Shown: positions 1-11,551 of the stretch, in pieces
Layout of the letters: the number at the start of each line of letters is the position of its first letter
How positions within the stretch are numbered: the first letter of the stretch is position 1
Origin: Mytilinidion resinicola
Taxonomy: Eukaryota; Ascomycota; Dothideomycetes; Mytilinidiales; Mytilinidiaceae
NCBI RefSeq assembly: GCF_010093595.1
Contig: NW_022985455.1
Coordinates: 226,898-290,897 of the forward strand
Direction of reading: 5' to 3'
Length of the DNA: 64,000 nucleotides
Notes under the pieces: generated by a model
Seen by the model: the letters and a program-made list of their open reading frames with translations, nothing else
Told to the model about the DNA's origin: nothing
Database searches by the model: none
Made by a program: the position numbers and the translations under genes

Positions 1-1923
1 CCCCCCCCCCCCTTTCATAGGCTATATATACGGGCCTTATGCCTCTTCAAATCAACACAGAACTGCTTCTTCACAACCTGAGAGGTAGGATTGTAATGTT
101 CGGCTTGTGGATACACTCGGCTATCGTTCAGTGTCAGTATTGTGCTCTTCCTTAACTGTCCTATTGGAGCTCTCCGTAGAGCGTATATCCAGAGCTGTCG
201 GTTCTAAGATGTTAGCTGTCTTGGTCAAGATAATGAAAGGGGCAGGTGTGGTGCGACGAGATTATGTCTACTGTGTAATATGTCATGGAATTACCTCTCT
301 CACTGAATCTGTTCGACTTTTGTACACCCAAGGAGGCCTTCTCAATTCGTTGCTGCACACACAAGCGCGGGCTTGCGCACGTTTTTACCAAGTTTGTCCT
401 TGATCGTGGTTAACTTCACATTGCCTTCTTTGTCCTACAGGCGTTAGCGGTGCTCTTAAGAAGGCCAGGCTGATTGCGACTTAAGAGTCCTAAAAACGTC
501 GTTATCGCACTTACCAGTCAACAAAACCGCCGTTTGGACAATTCTAAACAGCGACACCTCTCCAAACCCCAAAAACCATCCCAAGCGACGCGTTACCAAC
601 CGACTCCACTCGCATGCGGCTCTGCAGCGCGACCCGCAGTTCTTATCGCGCGCGACTCCAAATTTAGCCCCAAAACCCGGGGGATCTGCACCTGAACCAC
701 GGGTGAGGCGCAACCCAGCGACCAGGGCCTCTAACCTCACAGCATCGCCGCGATGGGCTGTGCTGACCTCCGTGTTTCAACACCCCAATGTGCACCCTAC
801 CCGACCCCTCTGCGCACGTGACCCAGCACCGCTGTGGCTGAGTTCGGCTCAGGCCCGGGCTAAATATGATGGGGTGGCCGACTCGCTTGTGTGGCTGACT
901 CGCTTGTGGAGTACGTTAGTATATTAGACGACTGATCTAAGAACCACCATTGCATTTTGAAAACTATCTTCATCCCTTCAAAATGTACTAACCATCGTGC
1001 GCAAAATCAGATGAAACAAAAAACCACAAGACTTATCTCCCCACGACAAAACTATGTACTGTGTAACCCTCATCTCATCCCCGCACCGTCCTCTCCCTAC
1101 CGCCTTCACAACTTGGCAATCAGATCACATGACAGAATGCCGGTCAGGTATATAGCTGCGCCGTCTCGCAAGTTGGTGCATCAATCAATCAACAAAATCA
1201 GTCACTCAATGTTGGGCCCTTACTGCTCAGAGCCTACATTTCAACAACGTGGACCTATCACCCATGGAACCTAGACCCCCAGAAGCATTTGAATTCACAC
1301 TTTCAGAGATATTATTCTCCGGTCACAAAGACGGTAATCAATAAAGAGGCCTTAATAAGCTTTGCAAAGGTAGGCGTATGGTAGTAACGATAGCGAACAA
1401 GCAAATGCGCTTTACCTTCTTTCCGCTGGTTGAATAATGGCCCAAAAGTTGGCATATAAAACCCTTTGAACACTACTTCTCAGCTCTTGCTTTCTAAGAA
1501 CGGCTTCGTGTCGCAGAACACGTTAATTGAACCGGCATTGTGGAAGGGGATAAAACAGATGACAATCATTCATGCGCTTCCGAGGGAACCCTACGAATAA
1601 TAGCGACGCCAGAGAAAGGAAAAATTCAAGCCTGAGGGGGGGCCCCATGAGGCCGTTAAAGACAGGGAATTGATTTTCTGCTCTAAGCGCAGCTGACCTA
1701 CCTTTGTAACTAGCGACTGGATGCCAAAGGTGAGAAATCCAACCGTCATCTTCCTAATGCCCCAAACGGCGACCCAAATAATAGCACTAACCTCGAATCC
1801 GCGACCTATACAAAGTGGAGACATTGTAGCTACTTTCTATCTATAGCTGCTCAAGACTGGAGACTATTCGAGATAGATGCAAGGGAGGCGCTTGTGACGT
1901 TACTGATGCAGCGTCTTGTCATC
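1..1923. other. Left-edge stretch without a recognisable gene
   Basis: I see no gene I can support here. The window opens with a run of 12 C. The open frames are short, lack recognisable domains, overlap each other on both strands and show no convincing splice structure. The right part (about 1600-1920) is the 3' flank of the rhodopsin-domain gene on the minus strand. A 5' end or UTR of a gene lying to the left cannot be excluded. Confidence 0.5.
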
Positions 1924-3157
1924 CTACGCTATATCATGCTCGATTGTTATATTCTTAGTAACACCAATGTTCCCGCTCGGGATGGTCCCTCGACCTTTGA
2001 ATTGTCCGTGCTCTCTTCCTTCTTCGGATGATGCTTCCGCGGTGACCAGTCGCTCGAAGCCTGAACGCTTGTTTCCCTTTGAGAAGGACATGGTGGCTAG
2101 CTCCATATTCAACGTTCGACTACCGTCGACGGCCGGGTCGCTGGTGATTGTCTTTGATTTCCTCGGGAACACTAGGAAATGACGGATACGGAGAAAAACT
2201 GGACGCAGCGACGGCATACAGGCGGCGATGAAGTAGATGCCTGGCTCAATGTCCGTCCACGTCAACAGCGAAACCGATGTCCATGTGTTGTCTTGGAAAG
2301 CATTGTGGCGGAAAAAGATGACGAAACGCAGGCAGGATGAAATAAGACCACTGCAGAGAAGTGAGCGAGCTGCGAAGTGACTGAGGGGTAAATAGTATAT
2401 CTTACACGCTTCCAGTCATGAACATCATCATAATTCCGATCTTGGTATTCGTCGACGTGTGAAGACGCCATATCATGGGTAGCGGGAGAACAAGGATGAC
2501 GGCATCCGTCAAGATGTTGGGAAATGACATCCAACGATAGAAAGCGAGGACGTTGAAGCATCTGCCGTTTGGGATGGTCTTGTCCCACTGAAAAGCCACC
2601 GGCGAGCACTGGAACGTAGTAGCCACTCCAGTGGCAATGAAGGTCGCTCCGACAATAAACATAAGCGAGTACGTCACCATACGCTCGACTCGCCGCTGGA
2701 AGAAGCGGAGATAGAAGCCCAAGATGGATAGTTTCGGTAGGCAGACTGCGAGAGCCCAAAGCCATACACAAGCGAAGATTCCTTTTCTCCACGCTTCGAG
2801 CTTCTCAGGATGGTAGATATAATTAGCCGCCAAGTGGCGCCCTACGCCTGCCAACGGAATGAGAACTGGCAGGCGTCGTTAGCTCAAGCTTTTTCACAAG
2901 CTTTACCAAGTTTCTTTGGCATTCTTACCGACTCCTTCAATGCATGTTGCCACGTTCACGAACAAGGCAGGCCAGATGAACCAGTCGTCTAATCCTCTAC
3001 CAGGTTCCTTCATACGGCGGGCGTAGAGTCGCAAGCCCGCAACGAGCACTTCAAGGACGATAAAAGCCACGGATGCAGCGATGAGCCCCTGGCCTGAATA
3101 CTCTTCGAGATAGCCTGGAGGGTAGGTATTGGGATCCGAAGACAAAGAGTGAGACAT
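1924..3157 (-). CDS. Fungal rhodopsin-domain (PTH11-like) seven-helix membrane protein
   Basis: This is an integral membrane protein of the fungal rhodopsin-domain family, which includes PTH11-like receptors. Its ligand and role are unknown. I model three exons, complement(1924..2350, 2406..2847, 2929..3157), giving 365 aa. Both introns have GTAAGA-type donors and CAG acceptors and keep frame. Hydrophobic segments run from about residue 22, followed by a short loop with the family's Leu-Asp-Asp-Trp signature near residue 50. A later loop reads TWTDIEPGIYFIAACMPSLR, the conserved stretch before the last helix. The tail of about 90 residues is polar and Ser/Glu/Lys-rich. I start at the Met of MSHSLSSDP because 31 residues added upstream look like untranslated sequence. 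It lies next to the hydrolase/P450/methyltransferase/lyase block, but membership of that block is inference. Confidence 0.85.
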
Positions 3158-3457
3158 TGTTCTTGGCTTGGTGCGGTACGAAGCCTCTGAGTTGAGAATG
3201 AGGGACACTATGGTGAATGGGAACAGCGTCTTATTAGCACTCTCCTGCATTCAACTCAGGGCCAGCGTTAGGTTGGCCGCACACGGGCTTCCAGCATGGC
3301 TAGTACTCTCCGGCCGGAGTTCAAGCGTCTTGTATTAATTGGGTTACAGCAAGGATACAGCAAGGATTGATTAGACGGATTACGGATTAAATTGTTGTTG
3401 TCAATCCAGTTTAATCCGATATATTTACTGACAAGACCATCACAACGGGTATAAAAA

Positions 3458-3968
3458 GGCCAGTGCTACATATACAACTTCTTTTTGCTGCTTGCACAAG
3501 TGTCCTTTCGCTGCATGCACGACAACCGCGCCCCCCAACCCCTTCACTGCGTTCTAATTGGCTCGGAGGGCTCGGAGGTTCCTCCGGGCATTCACTCTCA
3601 CGTGTATTTGCACGTGCATCCTTTCCAATTCGTATAGCTTCACGTATAGCCTTCCCATTTTGTATAGCTACGTGCCTACATGCATACGTGCCTAGGAGGA
3701 TGCCTAAACCATCAATTTCGCACCTACGTAAAGTCATCATCTACAAGCTCCTCTGCATACTCATCAAATTCCTCATAAACCACCTCACGAGTTACCTCAC
3801 GAGGCTGCGGGCTTGTGATATTTCCGATCACGTCAGGTAAGAATTTGGAGGAAAATAGATGTCGATTCTATATAGGAATCTAGCTAGGGGGGGGGGGGGG
3901 GGTTTCGTGCATGCAGCAAAAGGACATCGTGCAAGCAGCAAAAAGGGGTTGTACACGTAGCACTGGCC
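3458..3968. mobile_element. hAT-like miniature inverted-repeat element (about 511 bp)
   Basis: The first about 65 bases and the reverse complement of the last about 65 match at roughly 88 percent with one indel, both beginning GGCCAGTGCTAC. The flanking octamers are TATAAAAA on the left and TATAGAAA on the right, a 7/8 match as expected of an 8-bp target-site duplication. The interior carries no transposase frame. It has a 16-G run (3887-3902) just inside the right repeat and several short CACGT/GTATAGC repeats. Long terminal repeats plus an 8-bp duplication suggest a non-autonomous hAT derivative; the superfamily is inferred. Confidence 0.75.
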
Positions 3969-4230
3969 TATAGAAATGAGCATACAAGTGGAATTCAGAC
4001 GTGGCATGAGCCCAAATATGGCTTATTCCACGCGAGAAATCGATTGAGGATTGATCAAGCCCCGGATTGATTAGATTGGGTTTGAAAAGGAGTGGATTGA
4101 CCCGCCGGCCGATTGACGGATTGAGCGTTGGACGGATTACTAGTCACAGTGCAAGTTTCATGCAAGGCACACAATATTTCTCTAGAACGGCGCCAGTTAC
4201 GGCAGTCGGGCGTTGGATCCTCCTAGCAGT

Positions 4231-4411
4231 ACATGCCTTTTTCTTTTTTGGGAAGGTCATTTGATCCATGCTGGTTTGCTTTGCTGGCTGGGGATCTGTC
4301 TGCCATACCATAAAATGAGTGCTGTGGAACGGGGCGTGCCTTTATTCGGGAAATCATTTAATCCATGCTTAGCTGCTTTGCTGCCTGTTTGTGGAATAAA
4401 TGCTATGTAAC
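4231..4411. repeat. Diverged tandem duplication, two units of about 80-100 bp
   Basis: Unit one (about 4231-4330) runs from a GCCTTT-rich start through a TGATCCATGC core to GTGCTGTGGAAC. Unit two (about 4334-4411) repeats the same landmarks as TTTAATCCATGC and ATGCTATGTAAC with small deletions. The rest of 3969-4535 holds short ATTGATTAGA/CGGATTA-type repeats and no gene I recognise. Confidence 0.55.
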
Positions 4412-4535
4412 AGGACAACATTCCTTCTCGGCGTATGAGGACTCAGCGACCAACCATTATAATTAGCAATTCAGCGACGCATGTGAAGAGCACCTCGGTT
4501 GTTGGAAGAGAGAAAATTCAATTTCCAGGATAAGT

Positions 4536-5971
4536 CTAGAGACTGGACTTCAGCGTCCGTTTGGTTCCAGATGGCAATTCCATGTACTCCATCCATGTCG
4601 CTGATAGGGCTTTCCCGTCGCATTCCGACTTCTGACTATTATAGGATTTGCTGAATTCCTCCTCAAAACCGAACCGTCTCACTTCTTTCTCAAGCCAATG
4701 TGATATGTGTGCAGCAGTCTCGCTCGTCTTTTCCAATGGAAGCATATGTGCGGTACCTTGGATAACGTGAGCTTTTACGCGACCCGTTGCAACACCTCCG
4801 TTCCCCCCTAAGCCAGTTCCGGTTTGCTGAAGCTTGTCTTCGCGTCGGGCGGGTCGGTTGATGTGGCTGCTCTCGCCGAAGAGAAAGAGAGTCGATGGTC
4901 GGAGATATGGGAGAAACTCATACGCAAGGCAAGGCCAAGGACAGTTGGTGACGTAGCTTCGGTTGTTCATGTCTTCTTCCCGAGCCTCGCGAGCCAGATC
5001 CTTTCCCACGACGGTCTCAACGGGATCACACGGGTCAGTGGAACTCGGAAAGGCGTAGAGGCGTAGAAAGGTCCACGCTTCCTGCGCTTTTGTCGTTGTG
5101 AGAGTCACTGCTCCAGGAGGGGAGGCTTGGGGATAGAGTTCGGTAGGGGCCGGACGCAAGCCGAATTCGAGAAAGTTGTCTACAGCTCGAGCGTCCCACT
5201 TTCTGAAAAGAGGAGAGCTCCGTAGAAACGCTTCTGCCTCCACACGAGATGGCCAGATGTCTGGACGAAGGCTGCTGAATCGCGCTTGAGGGGCGCTTTG
5301 CAGCCGACTCGGGTTCTCCTTCTGAATCATGGGCTCCATAAATACCAGTGAATGAAAGAGACTTGGGTGCATTAGTGAGAGGTGGACGCTGCCCATTGTC
5401 AATGCCAAGTAGCGATACGTTGTTCGGGAAAGGGGGCACGCACAGTTGCGAGCAGCTGAAGCTGTGAGCTACTCCAATGATTGGCTGCATGATTTGGTCT
5501 CGGAAGTGGTTGACCATGTGCAGAAGGTCTCGCGAATGATCGAACCAGTTGGCTGAGCATGACAGGGTTAGTCTGGCGAAATGTAAGAAGCGCGGGTAGA
5601 CATACGTTCATCGCCTTGAACACTCTCATTCAGGACCCCGCTGGCACCTTGATGTGAGCAGTCGGCGATCCAAATTGACTTGATGGGTATGTTCAGAGTC
5701 TCGAGCAGATCCTCCCAGAGAGGCTCGTAACATTCCTACGGAGATCAGCTACGCACGAGGGCAACGCCTGAGGGGAGCGCACCTTGGGCACACCATTTGC
5801 ATGAGCTGCAATAATTGTGACGGCATTCGGAGACGTCTTGCCATGATCGTGGGGCGTGTATTGCTTGATCGCCAGCTGCAAGGCAGCGTTCCCCTTGACA
5901 GCGCCGTGGTATTCTCGAATGTGCTGGCAGGGTATCACATGCTCTTTGATTGTAAAGGCCGAGGGAGACAT
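4536..5971 (-). CDS. Alpha/beta hydrolase of the AKT2/Lpx1-like family
   Basis: This is an alpha/beta-hydrolase-fold protein resembling the fungal group that includes Lpx1 (peroxisomal lipase) and hydrolases found in some host-selective-toxin clusters. I model four exons, complement(4536..5388, 5444..5552, 5606..5735, 5783..5971), giving 426 aa; all junctions keep frame. Residues 48-63 (SPNAVTIIAAHANGVPK region) match the strand and oxyanion area. The nucleophile elbow reads GVAHSFSCSQL with Ser137, so the usual Gly-X-Ser-X-Gly is Ala-X-Ser-X-Ser here. A candidate catalytic His lies in GTAHMLPLE near the C-terminus. The protein ends -SSL, which resembles but does not match the peroxisomal signal SKL. 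Substrate unknown. It is divergent from the P450 gene across a MITE-bearing intergenic region. Confidence 0.85.
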
Positions 5972-6329
5972 GGCGAGAAGCCTCGAGAAAGGCTGATTGC
6001 AAGTTCAAGCGGAGAGAGAGGCCGGAAGTGCGAGCCGTTGGGGGCGCTCAGATGCAGTGTTGCAGGGTAGCTATTGTAGGAAGAGGCAAGCGGCGGGATT
6101 GCGCACACGGGCCCGCTGATCACCCGCACACCCGCCGACCCTGCTGCCCCCGCATGCCCAGGACCAGGTGACGACACCGTAGAGGCGAGCTCGGGCAGAC
6201 TATTCTTCCGACGGCCGTGCGACATTTACATGTGGAATGGGCGGCAGCAAAGCGTACGCGTTCCGGCCGTGGCACTTTCACGTTGTGGCCGCGGGGTTGC
6301 ACTCAGGCTGCCGTGTGCAAGGTACAGTA

Positions 6330-6431
6330 TCCCCCCCTGTACGGGCTGCGCAGGTCAGTGCTGGGCAAGGGTCAATTACACTGTAAAAACCCTTGTCCAG
6401 CACTGACCTGCGCAGCCCGTACAGGGGGGGA
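6330..6431. mobile_element. MITE A, TA-flanked near-perfect palindrome (102 bp)
   Basis: The arms 6328-6371 and 6390-6433 (which include the flanking TA) are reverse complements at 43 of 44 positions around an 18-base loop. The element starts TCCCCCC and ends GGGGGGA, and TA sits on both sides (6328-6329 and 6432-6433). This is the layout of a Tc1/mariner-type non-autonomous element. Confidence 0.75.
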
Positions 6432-6433
6432 TA

Positions 6434-6579
6434 CAAGGGGGTAACCTGAGCGGGCTGCTCGCCCTCCCTGTCAGTTTTGGGGGCATTATGGTCGTACCAG
6501 CACTATTTTCCTAGGATATTACTATAATGCCCCTGAAACTTACAGGGAGAGCGAGCAGCCCGCTCAGGTTACCCCCTTG
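6434..6579. mobile_element. MITE B, TA-flanked inverted-repeat element (146 bp)
   Basis: The outer arms (from CAAGGGGGTAACC at 6434 and to GGTTACCCCCTTG at 6579) pair with one mismatch over about 40 bases. Weaker pairing continues inward to about 6492/6521. TA flanks it at 6432-6433 and 6580-6581. Removing A and B restores GTACAG-TA-CTGTAC, a palindromic target. It shares its left TA with MITE A, and both lie in the divergent promoter region between the hydrolase and P450 genes. Confidence 0.75.
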
Positions 6580-6865
6580 TACTGTACAAGTACCAACACG
6601 GTGTCGGCGTGGGGGCCCGTGCGCAAAGCATCTTCATCCATGATCCCCGCCCTGCCGCCACTCGCCTCCTCCGAGCGACCTGCTTGACACCACAACACAA
6701 GCCTCTCTACAATGCCACCGCACTCTTCCTCTTGCATAAGAGCGCCACAGCGAAGCCTACAGACCGATCACCTTTTAGTGTGTCTGGCGTCCGTGGTGAA
6801 CCCACTGCGTACATATACTCCCGTCCTTCAGCTGCCTTCCATCAACCAGTCCCGGCAACGGCGAC

Positions 6866-8713
6866 ATGATGGAGAGCGCTTTGCCATATCTTGTGGCTAG
6901 CGGGTGCATCGCTGTCGCCTTCCTCGTGTTGCGCGCGGATCCGTTGCGGGATTTCCCAGGTCCTTTTCTTGCCCGTTGGTCTCCTCTTTGGATGATATAT
7001 CACTCACAGAATGGCGACATGCACCGAACAATGATTGACCTCCACGAGCGATATGGACCCGTCGTTCGCACTGGGCCGAAAGAACTGAGTATTTCCGATT
7101 CCGGGGCTGTGAAGCTCATCTACGGTTCGTATAATTTGCATGGTACCGAGTGGGATTGGCTGAAGTTTGGGCTGATGCTGGCATAGGCGCAGGCTCCAAG
7201 TTCCGGAAAAGCGATTGGTATAGCGTCTGGCAAGGTCAGCGAAAATTCGACCTCTTCGCGGAGCGCGATGAGTCTATCCATCGTGCCCAGCGACGATTGA
7301 TGAGCAATATCTACTCAATGGATACTCTCAAGAAGCTTGAGCCGTACGTGGACGAGGTGCTCAAGGTGCTGTTTTCAAGGTTATCTGCTTTGGGATCAGA
7401 GCCCGTCAATATGGGACTCTGGGCGCAACTCTTTGCATTCGGTCAGCTGCTTCCTCGTTGAATTTCTGCGTCTGGACGGATCTTAAAACTCACTTGTCGT
7501 AGATGTCGTTGGAGAAGTCACATTCTCGAGGCGTTTCGGCTTTCTGGATGTTGGAAAAGACGACGGCTCCTTTGGCCAAATCGACATTGCTCTAAAGTCC
7601 GCTGCTTGGATCGGTCAGGTTCCCTGGCTGTTTGGGCTTCACGACTCCCTATCTCCTCTCATTGGAAACTGGCTCGGCATTGGTGCTCGCCACGGGAGTC
7701 TTCGAAAAATTGCTGCAGATGAAATCGAGAAGCGCAAGGAACGGGGAAGCGATCATCACGACATCCTACAAATGCTCATGGACGTGCACCGCGAGAAGCC
7801 GCAAGAGATGAATGATATGGCTGTGCTCTCCATGGCTACCAGTAATATATTTGCAGGAAGCGACACGACCGCAATATCCATCGGAGCTGTGCTTTACAAC
7901 CTCTGCAAATACCCAGATTGCAAAGCGAAGCTGATGGCGGAGATTGACCCCATCGTGCAAATGAGCCGTGTCGACCATGTTGTCTCACTTGCTGCGACTG
8001 AAAAGATGCCGTACTTGCAAGCGTGCATCCACGAAGCTCTTCGCCTACACCCAGCTGTAGGTATGTCTCTCCCAAGGGTCGTCCCACCAGGAGGTATGGA
8101 AACAAGTGGAAAGTATATCCCTGCTGGGGTAAGTGATATCACTAGCTCCCGAATCCAGTCCGTATTAACCAAAGGTTTAGACCGTTGTGGGCACGAATCC
8201 TTGGGTGCTACACAGAAATAAAAACATCTTCGGGAACGACGCCGATGTCTTCCGCCCAGAACGATGGCTGGGAGAGGATCGAGGCGCCTTAGGTAATTCC
8301 TTCGCCCGAGTGGCCTCCTTGCTAAACTCCAGCTAAGACGGTAGAACGCTTCTTCTTTGCATTTGGCGCCGGATCGCGGGTCTGCATTGGTAGGAGTATG
8401 CGCTCAACGATTACGCCCCTTTTCGCTACAGCAGACTAACGTTGCACTAGACCTCGGCTGGATAGAGATATCAAAGGTGAGACTCTTTCCTATTCATTCT
8501 GTATTTTGTATCTATCATGCTGATCCAATAGCTTGTTCCGTCACTATTGTTACGCTTTGATATACAGCTTGCCGATGGTCAAACGCCTCTCAAGGAGAAT
8601 TGCTGGTACGACTCCTGCCTTTATGGCATCCATGACGCGCGAGACTGATATGCTGTAGGTGGTTTGTGAAGCAAAAAGGCCTGCATATGACCTTGCGGCC
8701 GAAAGAGACATAG
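6866..8713 (+). CDS. Cytochrome P450 monooxygenase, pisatin-demethylase-like
   Basis: This is a haem-thiolate monooxygenase, probably ER-anchored, with a hydrophobic N-terminus (residues 1-25) before the proline-rich DFPGPF hinge. I model eight exons: 6866..7124, 7187..7441, 7503..8128, 8181..8292, 8345..8395, 8451..8476, 8532..8605, 8659..8713, giving 485 aa with every junction in frame. Visible motifs are the I-helix AGSDTT (about residue 289), ExxR as HEALR (about 349), the PERF-type FRPERW and the haem loop FGAGSRVCIG with Cys near 430. The N-terminal half (DLHERYGPVVRTGP and GSKFRKSDWY) resembles pisatin-demethylase-type P450s. The haem-loop exon and the 26-base sixth exon meet to restore CIGRN. 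Oxidation of a phenylpropanoid-like substrate is inferred from its co-oriented neighbours only. It starts with two consecutive Met codons. Confidence 0.9.
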
Positions 8714-8960
8714 GACACAGTGATTATTGTCCCGTGTAATGGGGACTAGCTTCGGACATTCAGGTCTATAGTCAAGTCGCTCATGGAGCTTCTTCATACA
8801 TGCAATTCATCACTTCTACCCCCCCTCAGAATGTGCTACTTCTTTCCACTGTAACGCTCGATAATGGTGGCGAAGACGGGCGCTGGCATAAAGGGCGCTC
8901 ACATCATAAAAGTTTCAATACTACGTTATTACAACGTCCGACCACCAAGAATCATCTATC

Positions 8961-9002
8961 ACTGAGACTTGATAACTGAGACTTGATAACTGAGACTTGA
9001 TA
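8961..9002. repeat. Three perfect tandem copies of a 14-bp unit
   Basis: The unit ACTGAGACTTGATA is repeated three times without mismatch between the P450 and methyltransferase genes, about 480 bases upstream of the methyltransferase start. It may be a minisatellite or a regulatory repeat. I see nothing else in 8714-9434. Confidence 0.9.
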
Positions 9003-9434
9003 AGGAAATTGACAGGCAGGAGTAAAGCTACGCCAAGGATAGTGTCTCGCTTCACCAAAAGTTATCGGCAGTTCTCGGTGGGTGTCGGGCGTTACGAAAT
9101 GTTTGTGCTGTGCTCCCCGAAATGTGCATGTAAAATGTAACATAACAGGTGGAGGATCGAGGCTGTTGAGCTTACGGACACCGAGAAAGTGAGCTCTCAA
9201 TTTATCACTACCATTTCAGGCTCGCTCGGCGAGGAACGGAGAACGGTCTGGGGAGCTATGTGCACATGCACCCATTCCAGCGCTTTGGTAATACTACGGC
9301 ACTGTAGCGCGATGGCTCACAGCTATTGTTCCCACTCGTCTAGAGCATCCTGGACCGGGATCGCTCTTTCCAAAACGTTGTTATTTGGAGAGTCTGCATC
9401 GCTCACTCCTTGATACCTCGAGCGTCAAGACGCC

Positions 9435-9441
9435 TTTATAA
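9435..9441 (+). promoter_or_regulatory. TATA-like element of the O-methyltransferase gene
   Basis: TTTATAA lies 43 bases before the ATG of the methyltransferase gene and is followed by CT/CA-rich leader sequence of the sort common in fungal promoters. The distance is short for a TATA box plus leader, so this is tentative. Confidence 0.35.
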
Positions 9442-9483
9442 CTCTTCAAAAACAGCACCAATCCCATTCTCCAACCGTTCTCA

Positions 9484-11025
9484 ATGCCGCCTGCTGCTAC
9501 TGAACACCTTGGCTTAACGGCGTCTGGGCCTCAGCCGCCCCAGGACGATGACACGCCTTCAATGTTGGAGCTGCTGGAGAGGATCAAGACAACTGCTCTC
9601 CTTTTGAATGATCATCAGGCTGTGCAAGGGCTCTGCTCGCCTTCCTTTGCCGTCGGCAGTTATCTAGATGCGAGCTCTGAGGATATTCGAGAGGCAAGAC
9701 AGGAACTCATCGTCGCGACTGAAATGCTGAGGGATCTAGCCCTTGGACCAGCTGAGCTCCTGGAGACAATTCATGTGGGTGTTTTCAATCCAACAATCAC
9801 GCGAACTAGGTCTTCGCTAAGCATGAAATAGGCAAACGATGTCCTCTGCATGCAAGCGGTACATCGTTACCAGATTGCTGCATACATCGACTCTCACGAA
9901 ACTATTCCATTCGAGGAGCTATCCAAAAGATCTGGACTGAATCTCGTAGACCTAAGGAGAATTCTGCGGCTAGTCATGACACGGCGAGTCTTTTGCGAAC
10001 CACGTCCAGATCATGTCGCACATACCGCTGCTTCCTGGCTCTTAGTGGAAGATAGCCGAGTTCGTGACTTGTCTGGAATCATATGTGATGAGCGATTTCC
10101 AGCATCTGCACGAGTAAGTATTCTCATCATAAGACACTTGCATGCGCAAAGCTGATGCTATGTCTTCCTCGGTCCAGGTTGTCGATGCTTTGATGATGTA
10201 CGGCCAACCGCAATCTCCCGCAGAATCTGTGCGTGTTACTTTCTGAACGATGCCACTTTGCAAGTAGAGCTAATGGATTTGTTGCGTAGGGTTTCTCCCT
10301 TGCCAACCAGACCAAACGCGGGCTCTACGAAGAGCTAAAGCACTTTCCCGCGCGACAAGCGCGCTGGACTTTGGCCATGAGTGCCATGGCTCAAAAGATC
10401 GACTTCGATTACATTTTGGAGAACTTCCCGCTTCGGTCCAATGAAACTGCCACGGTGGTGGACGTTGGGGGCGGGAACGGAACCATCAGCCTTGGACTTG
10501 CGCGGAGACTCCCAAACGCTACATTTTTGGTTCAAGACGCACCAGATGTTATACACGACGCCAAGGTGCCCGAGGATCTGCAAAGCCGTATCATGTATCA
10601 GGCTTACAACTTCTTTCAGCCGCAACCCGTTTCGGGTGCGAGGGTCTACTATTTTCGTAACGTCTTCCACAACTGGCCTGATGACACTTGTGTTCAGATC
10701 TTGAAGAACCACGTTGGAATCATGGAGGGGCACACGATCTTGGTCATCGATGACTTTGCTCTTCATGAGCCACTCACGGTGTCACCGTACGAAGAGAGGA
10801 GACGACGGTAAACAACCACTTTACGATCGATGTACTGCGCCACTGCCACTAACACGATGTAGGAACATGGATATCACTATGTTGACATACTTTGGATCCA
10901 GGGAGCGCACAATCCGTGAGTGGGGAAAACTTTTAGCAATGGCAGATGTACGATTCAGGCTGCAAGGGGTTGCGCAGCATGGGAAACAACCAAACACCAT
11001 TCTCGAAGTTGGCTGGAGTGTGTGA
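9484..11025 (+). CDS. SAM-dependent O-methyltransferase (Methyltransf_2 type)
   Basis: This is a class-II O-methyltransferase expected to methylate a hydroxyl on an aromatic or polyketide-like small molecule. I model five exons: 9484..9774, 9832..10113, 10178..10228, 10290..10807, 10863..11025, giving 434 aa, all in frame. A helical, winged-helix dimerisation region covers about residues 30-200. The SAM-binding glycine loop is VVDVGGGNGTISLGLA, followed by an acidic DAPDVI segment. The catalytic His lies in NVFHNWPDD. The last exon begins NMDITML, matching the substrate-pocket helix after the Glu-rich turn. It is transcribed in the same direction as the P450 upstream and the ammonia lyase downstream. 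Methylation of a hydroxycinnamate-derived product is an inference from that order. Confidence 0.9.
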
Positions 11026-11551
11026 TTGACTCTTTAATTTTGGGTAGAGATCTTTGACATGCTGAGTGCTCTTTGGTTCAACCTGAGTATCCATGGGCAC
11101 GCATGCAGGGGTTGGGATGACAATGCTATGTTGGAAGTAGAGTTCCAAATTAAGAGAATCAGGCCTAGTGTGTCGATGGAACAGATATATAGATAATCCC
11201 AAGCCCACCTCCTCGATTAATCCATCAACTCAGTATTCCATTCAACGGATAGACCTTATGAATAGCATTAGTCATGGGGCTAAGCTTGGCGCGATTCGGA
11301 GTTGACTTGCTGCGGGCAGTGCGAGGGCGTACAGGATTATCATGCCACGGAACTCCCCCCCAATGCTTTACACCCTGCAGGATGAAGCTGAAAGCTCGGA
11401 ATATTGATCCATGTACCACGCCACATCAATATCCAGGATCCACCAAATTTCGGAAACCGAAGGATCTTTTAACGGACCAAAAATGGGGTCCGAAAGCAGA
11501 TTCTCCGCTGGCTTGATCTGACTTGGCTTCCATTTCAGTTCAGCATCGAGA
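11026..11551. other. Intergenic stretch between methyltransferase and ammonia lyase
   Basis: No gene is supported here. It should hold the methyltransferase 3' end and the lyase promoter. Small frames on both strands overlap without recognisable features. Confidence 0.5.

Noticed and set aside
2262..2792. 176-codon minus-strand frame overlapping the rhodopsin-domain gene
   Set aside because: It is out of frame with the seven-helix protein and shares only its last exon region; the spliced model explains the conserved sequence.
5035..5517. 160-codon minus-strand frame within the hydrolase
   Set aside because: It runs through an intron of the hydrolase model in another frame and has no domain of its own.
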